Assembly: GCF_011090165.1 (NCBI RefSeq)
Contig: NZ_JAADJT010000007.1
Coordinates: 1-64,000, forward strand
Direction: 5' to 3'
Length of the DNA stretch: 64,000 nt
From: Duganella aceris
GTDB lineage: Bacteria; Pseudomonadota; Gammaproteobacteria; Burkholderiales; Burkholderiaceae_D
Below the pieces are notes generated by a model. It had not been told where the DNA came from and ran no database searches. It saw nothing but the letters and a program-made list of their open reading frames with translations. Each line of letters starts with the position of its first letter. Positions within the stretch are counted from its first letter, which is position 1. Position numbers and translations under genes: made by a program. Positions 1 to 8,032 of the stretch are shown here, piece after piece.

Positions 1-90
1 TCCGGGGTCAGAGCTAAAAACTGGACACGGGCTCTACCGTAGCGGTCGCTACGGTAGAGCCCGTGTCCAGTTTTTAGCTCTGACCCCGGA
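1..90. repeat. 90-bp perfect palindrome, likely terminator of the nhaR-like gene
   Basis: Two 44-bp arms (1-44 and 47-90) are exact reverse complements around a 2-nt centre. The palindrome ends one base before the stop codon (92-94) of the minus-strand LysR gene, so it would fold as a long hairpin at the 3' end of that transcript. It shares the blocks CCGGGGTCAG and CACGGGCTCT with the palindrome at 34183-34275. It may continue a repeat family or end an element outside the window. Confidence 0.9.
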
Positions 91-91
91 G

Positions 92-994
92 TTAGGAGAA
101 CGGGCCGCTGTGCACTGTCGATAGAATCGCTTCGATCGCCGGATGCCTGATCTTGCGGGCGTTGGAGATGGCGTAGAAGTGCTCGCGCAATTCCGGCGCG
201 TCGCCCACCAGCACCGCGCCCAGCTGGTCTTCCAGGTCGTGCGCCAGCGCCGACGGGGCGAAGAACAGCCCCAGCCCGTTGCGGCCGAAGGTGTTCAGCA
301 TGGCGTTGTCCTCGAACTCGCCCACGATGTCCGGCCGCACTTCGTGCTGCACCAGCCAGGCGTCGATGCGGCCGCGCAGCGCGTTGTTGCGCGTCGGTAG
401 CAGCAGCGGCGCGCCGTGCAGGCTGGCCGGGAAGTTGCGCCGGTATTTCTTCGCCAGCTTCGGCACGCCGAACAACTTCATATCGCTTTCGCCCAGCAAG
501 TGGCTGAACACCTTCAGACTGCCGCCGGCGTGCACCGCGCGGTCGGTCAGCACCACGTCCAGCTTGCCCAGCGCGAGATCGGCCAGCAGGTTTTCGAATT
601 CGTCCTCCATGCACACCAGCCGCACCTGCGTCGCCATCGTCTGCGTCGCTTGCAGCAGCCGGAACGCGATCAGCTTCGGCAGCGAGTCGGAGATGCCGAC
701 CGTGAGCCGCATCTTGCCCTTGTCGGCCTCTTCCAGCGCGTCCTGCAACTGGTCGCCCAGCAGGAAGATCTGGTCGCAATAGGTCAGCGCTAGCCGGCCG
801 GCCTCGGTCGGCACCAGCCGCCGTCCCTGCGGTTCCAGCAGCTGCTTGCCCACCGATTGCTCCAGCGAGGCCAGCTGCATGCTGACGGTTTGCACCGCCA
901 GCCCGAGCCGCTCGGCGGCGCGCGTGACGCCGCCTTCCTTGGCCACCATCCAGAAGAAATACAGGTGCCGGAAATTCAATCCGCTGGTTTTCAT
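92..994 (-). CDS. nhaR: LysR-family transcriptional regulator, NhaR-like
   Basis: This 300-aa protein has a LysR winged helix-turn-helix at about residues 8-66 (FRHLYFFWMVAKEGGVTRAA) and a substrate-binding effector domain over the rest. The N-terminus (NFRHLYFFWMVAKEGG), the LGEFEDNAMLNTFG stretch and the FFAPSALAHD segment resemble E. coli NhaR, the Na+/H+-responsive activator of nhaA. I therefore assign the NhaR subgroup, although no nhaA antiporter gene is nearby. It is divergent from the DUF475/TerD operon with 111 bp between the starts, so that operon is a plausible target (inference). The 90-bp palindrome lies directly behind its stop codon. Confidence 0.75.
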   Translation of the reverse strand: MKTSGLNFRHLYFFWMVAKEGGVTRAAERLGLAVQTVSMQLASLEQSVGKQLLEPQGRRLVPTEAGRLALTYCDQIFLLGDQLQDALEEADKGKMRLTVGISDSLPKLIAFRLLQATQTMATQVRLVCMEDEFENLLADLALGKLDVVLTDRAVHAGGSLKVFSHLLGESDMKLFGVPKLAKKYRRNFPASLHGAPLLLPTRNNALRGRIDAWLVQHEVRPDIVGEFEDNAMLNTFGRNGLGLFFAPSALAHDLEDQLGAVLVGDAPELREHFYAISNARKIRHPAIEAILSTVHSGPFS

Positions 995-1105
995 CGCATT
1001 AACCCTTCGAGTTTTCGGAAGTAATACTTCAATTATCTTCTATTTTTTAAATCACGGTTTATCTCTACACTGCATGACATTGATTCATAACCATGAGAGA
1101 AAAAG

Positions 1106-2158
1106 ATGAAACACTTCAGAGTGTCATTCCTCGTCAGCATCGTCTGCCTTGCGGTGGCCGGCTGGTGGGGCTACGAGCTGGGCGGTTGGAGCGGTGCGCT
1201 GTCGGCCTTCGGCGTGGCGTTGATTCTTGCGGCCATGGAAGTTTCGCTGTCTTTCGACAACGCGGTGGTGAACGCTTCCGTGCTGAAGAACTGGAATGAA
1301 TTCTGGCAGAAGCTGTTCCTCGGCGTCGGCATCATCATCGCGGTGTTCGGCATGCGGCTGTTGTTCCCGCTGGTGATCGTGGCGGTCGCGGCCGACATCG
1401 GCATCATGGATGTGTGGACGCTGGCGCTGAACGATCCGAAGACGTATTCGATGCACCTGACCAACCACCACGCGGAAGTGGCGGCCTTCGGCGGCATGTT
1501 CCTGCTGCTGGTGTTCCTCAACTTCCTGCTGGACGATGAGAAGGAAACGCATTGGCTGGGCAACTTCGAGAAGAAACTCGGCGCGCTGGGCAAGGTTTCC
1601 TCGATCGCGGTGATGATCGCCCTCGGCGTGCTGCTCGGCAGCCTGTCGCTGGTGACCGAAGCGCAGAAGCTGGTGGTGCTGATCTCCGGTCTGTGGGGCA
1701 TCCTGGTCTACGTCGGCGTCGATTCGATCAGCAGCTTCCTGGAGAAGGAGGAGGAGGGCGGCAGCGGTGTCGGCGACATGGTCAAGAAGGGCGGTATCGG
1801 CGGTTTCCTGTACCTGGAAGTGCTCGATGCGTCGTTCAGCTTCGACGGCGTGATCGGCGCGTTCGCCATCACCACCGACGTCGTGATCATCATGCTGGGC
1901 CTGGCGATCGGTGCGATGTTCGTCCGCTCGATGACCATCTACCTGGTGCGCAAGGGCACGCTGGACCAGTTCGTCTACCTGGAGCACGGCGCGCACTATG
2001 CGATCGGTATCCTGGCCGCGATCATGTTGGCGAGCATGAAGTACCACGTACCGGAAATCTTCACCGGCCTGATTGGCGTAGCCTTCATCGGTGCCTCGGT
2101 GTGGTCGTCGGTACGCCATCGCCGCAAGCAGGAGACGGTGGCCGCCATCGCGGCGTAA
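1106..2158 (+). CDS. DUF475 (TerC-like) integral membrane protein
   Basis: This 350-aa polytopic membrane protein has about eight hydrophobic segments. The motif MEVSLSFDNAVVNASVL near residues 45-60 and the repeated acidic-membrane motif LDASFSFDGVIGAFAI near 245-260 are typical of the DUF475 family, which is related to TerC. The paired Asp/Asn residues inside membrane helices suggest metal-ion binding or export. It is the first gene of an operon with two TerD-family proteins and an AIM24-like protein. In published comparative work, TerC/DUF475-type membrane proteins and TerD proteins form a predicted metal-sensing stress complex at the membrane. The actual substrate cannot be read from the sequence. 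Confidence 0.85.
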   Translation: MKHFRVSFLVSIVCLAVAGWWGYELGGWSGALSAFGVALILAAMEVSLSFDNAVVNASVLKNWNEFWQKLFLGVGIIIAVFGMRLLFPLVIVAVAADIGIMDVWTLALNDPKTYSMHLTNHHAEVAAFGGMFLLLVFLNFLLDDEKETHWLGNFEKKLGALGKVSSIAVMIALGVLLGSLSLVTEAQKLVVLISGLWGILVYVGVDSISSFLEKEEEGGSGVGDMVKKGGIGGFLYLEVLDASFSFDGVIGAFAITTDVVIIMLGLAIGAMFVRSMTIYLVRKGTLDQFVYLEHGAHYAIGILAAIMLASMKYHVPEIFTGLIGVAFIGASVWSSVRHRRKQETVAAIAA

Positions 2159-2254
2159 GGCAAGTCAGCAAAGAACACGGCGCGCCGTTTTATACGGACA
2201 CGGCGCGCCGCTCGGTAGTACCAAGTCCGGTTCTCTAGATAGGAGTATCACATC

Positions 2255-2830
2255 ATGGCAATCAGTCTGCAAAAAGGCGGTAACGTTAATCTGAGCAAGG
2301 AAGCTCCGGGCCTGTCGAAAATCGTGGTCGGCCTGGGCTGGGACGTCCGCACCACCGACGGCAACGCCTTCGACCTGGACGGCTCGGCCTTCCTGTTGAA
2401 AGCCGACGGCAAAGTGCGCGCCGATAACGACTTCATCTTCTACAACAACCTGAAGTCGTCCGACCAGTCGGTCAGCCATTCCGGCGACAACCGCACCGGC
2501 GACGGCGACGGCGACGATGAAAGCATCACCATCGACCTGACCAAGGTGCCGGCCGACGTCGAACGCATCGCGATCTGCGTCACCATCCACGAAGGCGAAA
2601 GCCGCAAGCAAAACTTCGGTATGGTGCAGAAGGCCTTCATCCGCACCGTCAACGCCGGCGGCAACGCCGAGATCGCCCGCTACGATTTGTCCGAAGACGG
2701 TTCGACCGAATCGGCGATGGTGTTCGGCGAGGTGTATCGTAACGGTAGCGATTGGAAGTTCAAGGCCGTCGGCCAGGGCTTCAAAGGCGGTCTCGGCCCG
2801 CTCGCCGCGTCGTTTGGCGTAGGCGTTTAA
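2255..2830 (+). CDS. terD: TerD-family calcium-binding stress protein
   Basis: This 191-aa cytoplasmic protein starts [18 protein letters not shown], as TerD-family proteins do. It has the signature VGLGWDVR (about residues 25-32), the [10 protein letters not shown] strand and the acidic loop [13 protein letters not shown] (77-89) that binds Ca2+ in the family. The length matches the usual ~190 aa. It lies 96 bp after the DUF475 gene and 23 bp before the AIM24-like gene, so co-transcription is likely. TerD proteins are linked to tellurite resistance, phage and colicin tolerance and envelope stress, and the specific role here is unknown. The 2159-2254 gap holds two copies of CGGCGCGCCG that could form a small hairpin before the ribosome-binding site. 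Confidence 0.9.
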   Translation: MAISLQKGGNVNLSKEAPGLSKIVVGLGWDVRTTDGNAFDLDGSAFLLKADGKVRADNDFIFYNNLKSSDQSVSHSGDNRTGDGDGDDESITIDLTKVPADVERIAICVTIHEGESRKQNFGMVQKAFIRTVNAGGNAEIARYDLSEDGSTESAMVFGEVYRNGSDWKFKAVGQGFKGGLGPLAASFGVGV

Positions 2831-2853
2831 CCCACTAAAAAAGGACTCATATC

Positions 2854-3552
2854 ATGCCTAAATTTTCGATCACCGGTGACGTCGATCCCTTCCTGCATGT
2901 TTCGTTGGCGCAGGGAGAAAAAATCTACTGCGAATCGGATGCGATGGTGATGATGGAAGCGGCGCTCGATCTGAAGGGCAAGGTCACCGGCGGCATCGGC
3001 GCGGCGATCATGCGCCGCTTCGCCAACGGCGAGTCCTTCTTCCAGCAGCACATCGAGGCGGTGCGCGGCGGCGGCGATTGCCTGCTGGCGCCGACGCTGC
3101 CCGGCGCGATGCAGGTGCTCGACGTCGGCCAGCAGCAGTACATGCTGAGCGACGGCGCCTTCGTCGCCGCCACCTCCAGCGTCGAGCTGAAGGTGCGCAC
3201 CCAAAGCCTGGGCAACGCGCTGTTCGCGCAGAGCGGCGGCTTCTTCATCACCGAGACCAGCGGCATCGGCCAGGTCGCGGTGTCGGGCTTCGGTTCGATG
3301 TCGCAACTGGATGTGACGCCGGGTAACGACGTGATCATCGATAACTCGCATGTGGTGGCGTGGGACAACCGGCTGCGCTATGAAATCTCGGTCACCACCG
3401 GCGGTAGCAGCGGCTTTCTGAGCAATCTGGTCAACAGCCAGACCAGCGGCGAAGGCATGGTGCTGCGTTTTTCCGGCAGCGGAAAAATCCTGGTGTGCTC
3501 GCGCAACGGCGCGGCATTCAAGGCCTGGGCCCAGCGCCCGGGGGCACAATAA
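2854..3552 (+). CDS. AIM24/TIGR00266-family protein
   Basis: This 232-aa soluble beta-rich protein has the AIM24-type pattern: an ESDAMVMMEAALDLKGKVTGG block near residues 28-48, a Phe-Gln-Gln-His segment after GESFF, and the closing LRFSGSGKILVCSRN segment near the C-terminus. Bacterial AIM24-like proteins are beta-trefoil-like, often sit beside TerD genes, and have no defined reaction. Its position between two TerD-family genes (gaps of 23 and 18 bp) argues for a shared complex. It has no signal peptide, so it is probably cytoplasmic. Confidence 0.8.
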   Translation: MPKFSITGDVDPFLHVSLAQGEKIYCESDAMVMMEAALDLKGKVTGGIGAAIMRRFANGESFFQQHIEAVRGGGDCLLAPTLPGAMQVLDVGQQQYMLSDGAFVAATSSVELKVRTQSLGNALFAQSGGFFITETSGIGQVAVSGFGSMSQLDVTPGNDVIIDNSHVVAWDNRLRYEISVTTGGSSGFLSNLVNSQTSGEGMVLRFSGSGKILVCSRNGAAFKAWAQRPGAQ

Positions 3553-3570
3553 CCAACAAGGAGCAAGCAT

Positions 3571-4152
3571 ATGTCAGTTAATTTGAGCAAGGGCCAGAAA
3601 ATCTCTCTGGAAAAAGAAGCCGGCGGCGCACTGGGTCGCGTGACCATGGGCCTGGGCTGGGATGCGATCAAGACCAAGGGCTTCCTCGGCTTCGGTTCCA
3701 AGACCGAGGCGGTCGACCTGGACGCCTCGTGCGTGATGTTCAACGAGTCCGGCGCGCCGGTCGACGTGATCTATTTCCGCCAGCTGAAAAGCAAGGACGG
3801 CAGCATCGTGCACACCGGCGACAACCGCACCGGCGCCGGCGACGGCGACGATGAACAGATCAACGTCGATCTGAACGCGGTGCCGGCGCAGGTCAAGAGC
3901 CTGGTGTTCACGGTGAACAGCTTCACCGGCCAGACCTTCGCGCAGGTGGAGAACGCCTACTGCCGCCTGGTCGACGCCGGCAGCGGCAAGGAAGTGGCGC
4001 GTTTCAACCTGTCGGTGCAGGGTCCGCACTCGGCGCAGATCATGGCCAAGGTGTACCGCCATAACGGCGAATGGAAGATGCATGCGATCGGCGAAAACGG
4101 CAATGGCCGCACCTTCGACGACCTGCTGCCGCAGATCGCCCAGCACCTGTAA
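3571..4152 (+). CDS. TerD-family protein (second copy)
   Basis: This 193-aa TerD-family protein starts MSVNLSKGQKISLEKEAGG and contains MGLGWDAI, the VDLDASCVMF strand and the acidic loop GDNRTGAGDGDDE (about residues 83-95). It differs from the copy at 2255 by an insertion (KTKGFLGFGSK, about residues 34-44), which is seen in TerZ/TerE-type members. It is therefore an ancient paralogue and not a recent duplicate. It is the last gene of the DUF475-TerD-AIM24-TerD operon and is followed by a strong terminator. The acidic loop suggests Ca2+ binding. The precise ter letter cannot be assigned. Confidence 0.88.
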   Translation: MSVNLSKGQKISLEKEAGGALGRVTMGLGWDAIKTKGFLGFGSKTEAVDLDASCVMFNESGAPVDVIYFRQLKSKDGSIVHTGDNRTGAGDGDDEQINVDLNAVPAQVKSLVFTVNSFTGQTFAQVENAYCRLVDAGSGKEVARFNLSVQGPHSAQIMAKVYRHNGEWKMHAIGENGNGRTFDDLLPQIAQHL

Positions 4153-4171
4153 CAAGTTTCAAGCGTAGTGG

Positions 4172-4211
4172 AAAAGCGGAGCACCGTACCGGCGGTGTTC
4201 CGCTTTTTTTT
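4172..4211. terminator. Rho-independent terminator, TerD operon
   Basis: A 15-bp stem (4172-4186 with 4193-4207; one G-T pair) closes a 6-nt loop and is followed by eight T residues (4204-4211). It lies between two convergent genes. The A-run on the left arm means it can also serve the minus-strand porin, whose stop is at 4214. Confidence 0.93.
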
Positions 4212-4213
4212 CG

Positions 4214-5533
4214 TCAGAAGGCGTGGCGCACGCCGAGGCTGACGATGGTGGTGCGGGCGTCGACGTTCTGCCCGGCGCCGGAGAACAGCGGCACTTCCTG
4301 CGAGCCCAGCGGTACCAGGATCGCACCCGGACCGCCGGCGAACGGCAGCGGCGTGACGCTGCCGGCGATGATGTTGCCGCGCTTGTCGTTGACGCCGCCG
4401 ACCCGCGAGTAGAACGCCGTACGCTTGGAGAAGTTGTAGTCGGCGCCCAGCATGATGCCGCGGTCGCGGCCACGGGTGAAGTTGGTGAAGCGGGTGTCCA
4501 GCAGCACCAGGCTCAGGTCGACCAGGCCGACCGCTTGCTTGAGCGTGGCGGTCCAGGTACGCACCTTCGGATCGGCGTTGCCGCGCAGGTCGAACTTGCC
4601 CTGGTGGCCGGCCACCGCCAGCGTGGTGCCGGTGCCCGGCACGATGTACTTGACCGAGGCCATGTAGGAGCGGAAGCTTTCCGCCACATACAGCGGCACC
4701 AGCGTGGTGCCCGACACCACGCCCACCGGCACGTCGCCGAAGTTATTGCGGTGGAACGAGCCCAGCGCCGTCAGGTTGTCGCTGCGGTAGGCCAGCATCG
4801 CGCCGGCGGCCTTGCCGCGTCCATCGGCGGTCTCTGCGCCGGCGGTGGCGCCGCCGATGATCTGGCCGGTGGTGCCGCTGGCCACCGGGGTCGAAGCGGT
4901 GGCGGCGGCGCGCGCGGCGCTGATGCCGCTGCCGACGCCGGCGTTGGTGGCGTACGACAGGATCGCGGTCCACGGGCCTTGCTTGACGGCGTAGCTGATC
5001 TGGTTGTCCTGGAAGGTTTGCAAGGTGTTGACCACCAGCCCGGCGCCGAACAGGTCGGTGCTGCCAAGCGCTTCCGGCGTGACCAGGTAGTAGGCGATCA
5101 GCATCGGGCTGGCCTGGCGCCCGAGCTTGACTTCGCCGACCGGCGTGGTCAGGCCGACATACGCCTGGCGGCCGAACAGGCGGCCGTCGTTGGCGAGACC
5201 GCCGTTGTCCAGCGTGATGCCACCTTCCAGCACGAACAAGCCGCGATACCCGCCGCCCAGATCCTCGACGCCCTTGAAGCCGATATTGCTCTGCCGCGTA
5301 TGCGACGGGCTGACCCGCACCGAGGTGCTCTCCGGCGAAGCGATGGCGTTCGGGATCGGGGTGGTGCCGCGCACGCCGAACAGGGTGCCTTGTACATTGC
5401 CTTCGCCTTTTTCAACGCGGTCGATGCCGACGTCCAGCGTGCCGTAGATGGTGACCGAGGATTGGGCGCAGGCGTGGCCGGCGATGAGGGCGAGCGCGGA
5501 CAAGCACGCTGCGGATGCGGCGGTTCTCTTCAT
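4214..5533 (-). CDS. Gram-negative trimeric porin
   Basis: This 439-aa outer-membrane protein has a cleavable signal peptide (MKRTAASAACLSALALIAGHACAQ). Its mature start, SSVTIYGTLDVGIDRVE, is characteristic of Burkholderiales OmpC/PorB-type porins. Further family marks are SNIGFKGVEDLGGGYRGLFVLEG and a C-terminus ending GVRHAF, where the terminal Phe is recognised by the BAM machinery. It is longer than the porin at 50744 (358 aa) because of Ala/Gly/Thr-rich loops in the middle. It stands alone between convergent and divergent neighbours. Pore specificity cannot be read from the sequence. Confidence 0.92.
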   Translation of the reverse strand: MKRTAASAACLSALALIAGHACAQSSVTIYGTLDVGIDRVEKGEGNVQGTLFGVRGTTPIPNAIASPESTSVRVSPSHTRQSNIGFKGVEDLGGGYRGLFVLEGGITLDNGGLANDGRLFGRQAYVGLTTPVGEVKLGRQASPMLIAYYLVTPEALGSTDLFGAGLVVNTLQTFQDNQISYAVKQGPWTAILSYATNAGVGSGISAARAAATASTPVASGTTGQIIGGATAGAETADGRGKAAGAMLAYRSDNLTALGSFHRNNFGDVPVGVVSGTTLVPLYVAESFRSYMASVKYIVPGTGTTLAVAGHQGKFDLRGNADPKVRTWTATLKQAVGLVDLSLVLLDTRFTNFTRGRDRGIMLGADYNFSKRTAFYSRVGGVNDKRGNIIAGSVTPLPFAGGPGAILVPLGSQEVPLFSGAGQNVDARTTIVSLGVRHAF

Positions 5534-5728
5534 CTGATGTGTCTCCTGATTTTATAGTGGGTGCTGCATGTGCCGATGGCCGTCTACGCGGCTGTGTTCG
5601 GTGATTCGAGTGTAAATCAGTGTCGCGGGCGCAACGTGAAGTTTGTTACCGAGCGCGCGTTCTGTTGGCGATAACGCGGCGTGGCGTACCCAAATTGCAA
5701 CAGTTGCACGATGCTATTGTGGCCGGGC

Positions 5729-5741
5729 TAGAATGGCGGCT
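5729..5741 (+). promoter_or_regulatory. -10 element directly before the exporter start
   Basis: TAGAAT (5729-5734) lies seven bases before the ATG at 5742, and no Shine-Dalgarno sequence is present. A -35 candidate TTGCAC (5704-5709) gives a long 19-bp spacer. If used, transcription would start at or next to the start codon and give a leaderless mRNA. Confidence 0.4.
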
Positions 5742-7151
5742 ATGCACAGCACGCCTCAAGCGCAGGCCGGCAGCAAGTGGATCGCACTGCTGGTGGCCGG
5801 CGCCTTCTTCATGGAAAACCTGGACGGTACCGTCATCACCACGGCGGTGCCGGATATCGCGCGTTCCTTCGGCGTCGCACCGCTGGCGCTCAACATCGGC
5901 GTCAGCGCCTACCTGCTGACGCTGGGCGTGCTGATCCCGATCAGCGGCTGGGTGGCCGAACGCTTCGGCGCGCGCCGCGTGTTCGCCGCCGCGCTGGCGC
6001 TGTTCACCCTGGCCTCGGTGTTGTGCGGCCTGGCCGACAGCCTGGCCGAATTTGTCGCGCTGCGCATGCTGCAAGGGGCGGGCGGGGCGATGATGGTGCC
6101 GGTCGGCCGGCTGGTGGTGCTCAACAGCACGCCGAAGGAAAAGCTGATCTCGGTGATCGCCACCCTGACCTGGCCGGCGCTGGTGGCGCCGGTGCTGGGA
6201 CCGCCGGTCGGCGGCTTCATCACCAGCTACGCGTCGTGGCGCTGGATCTTTTATCTGAACCTGCCGCTGGGCCTGGTCGCGCTGCTGCTGGCGTGGCGGC
6301 TGATCCCGGACCAGCGCGCCACGTCCAGGCGGCCGTTCGACTTGCCGGGCTTCCTGCTCAGCGGCGGCGCCTTGCTGTTGCTGACCTGGGGCGCCGAGGT
6401 GTGCGGCGGCCAGGATCCGGACTGGACCGAGGCGGTAGCCTGCATCGCCGCCGGCGCCGCGCTGCTGTGGGCGCTGGGCCGCCACCTGAAGCGCGCCGCG
6501 CATCCGCTGATCGACCTGGCGGCGTTCGCGATCCCGACGTTTTCCATCACCATCATCGGCGGCTCGCTTTTCCGCATGGCGATCGGCGCCGTGCCCTTCC
6601 TGCTGCCGCTGATGTTCCAGCTCGGCTTCGGGCTCGACGCCTTCCACTCCGGCCTGCTGGTGATCGCCGTCTTCGCCGGCAACCTGATGATGAAGCCGGC
6701 CACCACGCCGATCCTGCGCCGCTTCGGCTTCAAGCCGGTGCTGCTGGTGAACGGCCTGACCAACGTGGCCTCGCTGGCGGCGTGCGCGCTGCTGTCGCCG
6801 GCCACGCCGGTGTGGCTGATCGCCGCCGTGCTGTTTGTCGGCGGCCTGACCCGCTCGATGCAGTTCAGCGCGCTCAACACCATCGCCTTCGCCGACGTGC
6901 CGCAGCCGCGCATGGCGGCGGCCAACACCCTGTTCAGCACCGCCTTCCAGGTCGCGCTCGGACTGGGCATCGCGCTGGGCGCCACCGGGGTGCGGCTGGG
7001 ACACTGGAGCGCGCGCCAACTCGGCATCGCCGATTGGCCGGCGATCGACTACCGCCTGGCGTTTCTGCTGGTGGCGCTGGTCAGCCTGTTGGGATTAGCC
7101 GACGCTTTACGGCTCGATCCGGCAGCCGGCGCGCAGGTCAGCAAGGCTTGA
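5742..7151 (+). CDS. DHA2-family (EmrB/QacA-type) multidrug MFS exporter
   Basis: This 469-aa integral membrane protein resembles the proton-driven 14-helix DHA2 drug exporters. Helix 1 carries FMENLDGTVITTAVPDIA, the LDxT motif of the family, and the loop between helices 2 and 3 has GWVAERFGARRVF. An in-frame start at 5643 would add 33 non-hydrophobic residues and is not backed by a ribosome-binding site. I chose the ATG at 5742 (MHSTPQAQAGSKWIAL), with 5733 as the alternative. No membrane-fusion or TolC-type partner gene lies nearby. The substrate is unknown. Confidence 0.85.
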   Translation: MHSTPQAQAGSKWIALLVAGAFFMENLDGTVITTAVPDIARSFGVAPLALNIGVSAYLLTLGVLIPISGWVAERFGARRVFAAALALFTLASVLCGLADSLAEFVALRMLQGAGGAMMVPVGRLVVLNSTPKEKLISVIATLTWPALVAPVLGPPVGGFITSYASWRWIFYLNLPLGLVALLLAWRLIPDQRATSRRPFDLPGFLLSGGALLLLTWGAEVCGGQDPDWTEAVACIAAGAALLWALGRHLKRAAHPLIDLAAFAIPTFSITIIGGSLFRMAIGAVPFLLPLMFQLGFGLDAFHSGLLVIAVFAGNLMMKPATTPILRRFGFKPVLLVNGLTNVASLAACALLSPATPVWLIAAVLFVGGLTRSMQFSALNTIAFADVPQPRMAAANTLFSTAFQVALGLGIALGATGVRLGHWSARQLGIADWPAIDYRLAFLLVALVSLLGLADALRLDPAAGAQVSKA

Positions 7152-7154
7152 GGC

Positions 7155-7160
7155 TATAAT
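7155..7160 (+). promoter_or_regulatory. -10 element of the HDOD gene
   Basis: A perfect TATAAT lies six bases before the ATG at 7167 and just after the exporter stop codon (7151). No Shine-Dalgarno sequence or clear -35 is seen. This is the second candidate leaderless promoter within 1.5 kb. Confidence 0.5.
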
Positions 7161-7166
7161 GTTGCA

Positions 7167-7985
7167 ATGGAAAAACTCAAAGACCTCTCGCTGATAGTGA
7201 CGCAAGCCGCGCGCGGCGAGTTGGTCTTTCCCACCAGCGTCAACGCCGCGTTGCGGCTGCAACTGGCGCTGGCCGATCCCGATTGCGAAACCGACGACGT
7301 GATCCGCAAGGTGCTGGCCGAGCCGCTGCTGGCGGCGCGCACCGTGGCGCTGGCCAACACGGCGGTGTTCAACCGCGGCGGCACCCCGGTCACCAGCGTG
7401 CGCGCGGCGGTGGCGCGGGTCGGCTACCGCAACCTGTATTCGATGGCGGCGGCGATGGTGGTGCGCCAGTTCGGCAGCCGCATCCGCGACGCCGCGCTGC
7501 GCGCCCAGGCCGAGCAGCTGTGGCGCCACACCGCCCACGTCGCGGCGCTGGCCCATGTGATCGCCCGCAAGCTGACCGCCACCGACCCCGACACCGCGCT
7601 GTTCGCCGGCATCGTGCACGAAGCCGGCGGCTTTTACCTGCTGTCGCGCGCCGACGAGATCCCGGGACTGCTGGACGGCGCGGGCGAGTGGCTGGGCGCG
7701 GCGCAGGAAATCCTCTCGCGCGAAATGATGAAGAAGCTGGCGATCCCGGAGCCGGTCAGCCTGGCCATCGTCTCGCTGCGCGGCGCCACGCTGACGCCGC
7801 CGCCGCTGGGCCTGCGCGACACGCTGCTGATCGCCAAGCATCTGGCGCCGGTGGCCTCGCCGCTGGCGTGCGGCGCCGACAGCCCCAGCCTGGCCGGTTT
7901 CATCGACGACAACGCGGCGCTGCAGCAGATGCTGGCCGAGTCGGCCGAGGAAGCCGCCTCCATGAGCGCCGCGCTTTTAGTCTGA
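7167..7985 (+). CDS. HDOD-domain protein
   Basis: This 272-aa soluble protein has an HDOD (HD-related output) domain over roughly residues 15-210. The pattern FPTSVNAALRLQLALADPDCETDDVIRKVLAEPLLAARTVALANTAVFN is followed by the VTSVRAAVARVG segment and an H-T-A-H-V-A helix. HDOD proteins usually lack the full HD metal site and act as signalling scaffolds, often linked to c-di-GMP or chemotaxis circuits. It follows the exporter by 15 bp but has its own -10 box. Its partner is unknown. Confidence 0.82.
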   Translation: MEKLKDLSLIVTQAARGELVFPTSVNAALRLQLALADPDCETDDVIRKVLAEPLLAARTVALANTAVFNRGGTPVTSVRAAVARVGYRNLYSMAAAMVVRQFGSRIRDAALRAQAEQLWRHTAHVAALAHVIARKLTATDPDTALFAGIVHEAGGFYLLSRADEIPGLLDGAGEWLGAAQEILSREMMKKLAIPEPVSLAIVSLRGATLTPPPLGLRDTLLIAKHLAPVASPLACGADSPSLAGFIDDNAALQQMLAESAEEAASMSAALLV

Positions 7986-7994
7986 CAAGTCTGA

Positions 7995-8020
7995 TAAGAT
8001 GCTGTGAGACGTCATACAAC
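7995..8020 (+). promoter_or_regulatory. Promoter and probable autoregulatory operator of the GntR gene
   Basis: TAAGAT (7995-8000) is a -10 candidate. Directly behind it, 8001-8020 contains GTCATACAAC, identical to the right half of the inverted repeat before kdgD. The left half is imperfect (GCTGTG where the kdgD site has GTTGTA). This suggests autoregulation by the GntR protein encoded at 8033. Confidence 0.55.
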
Positions 8021-8032
8021 AACATACCTGCC

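Noticed and set aside
2159..2254. Two CGGCGCGCCG copies as a terminator between DUF475 and terD
   Set aside because: Each copy is self-complementary and no T-run follows. It is more likely a spacer hairpin within the operon.
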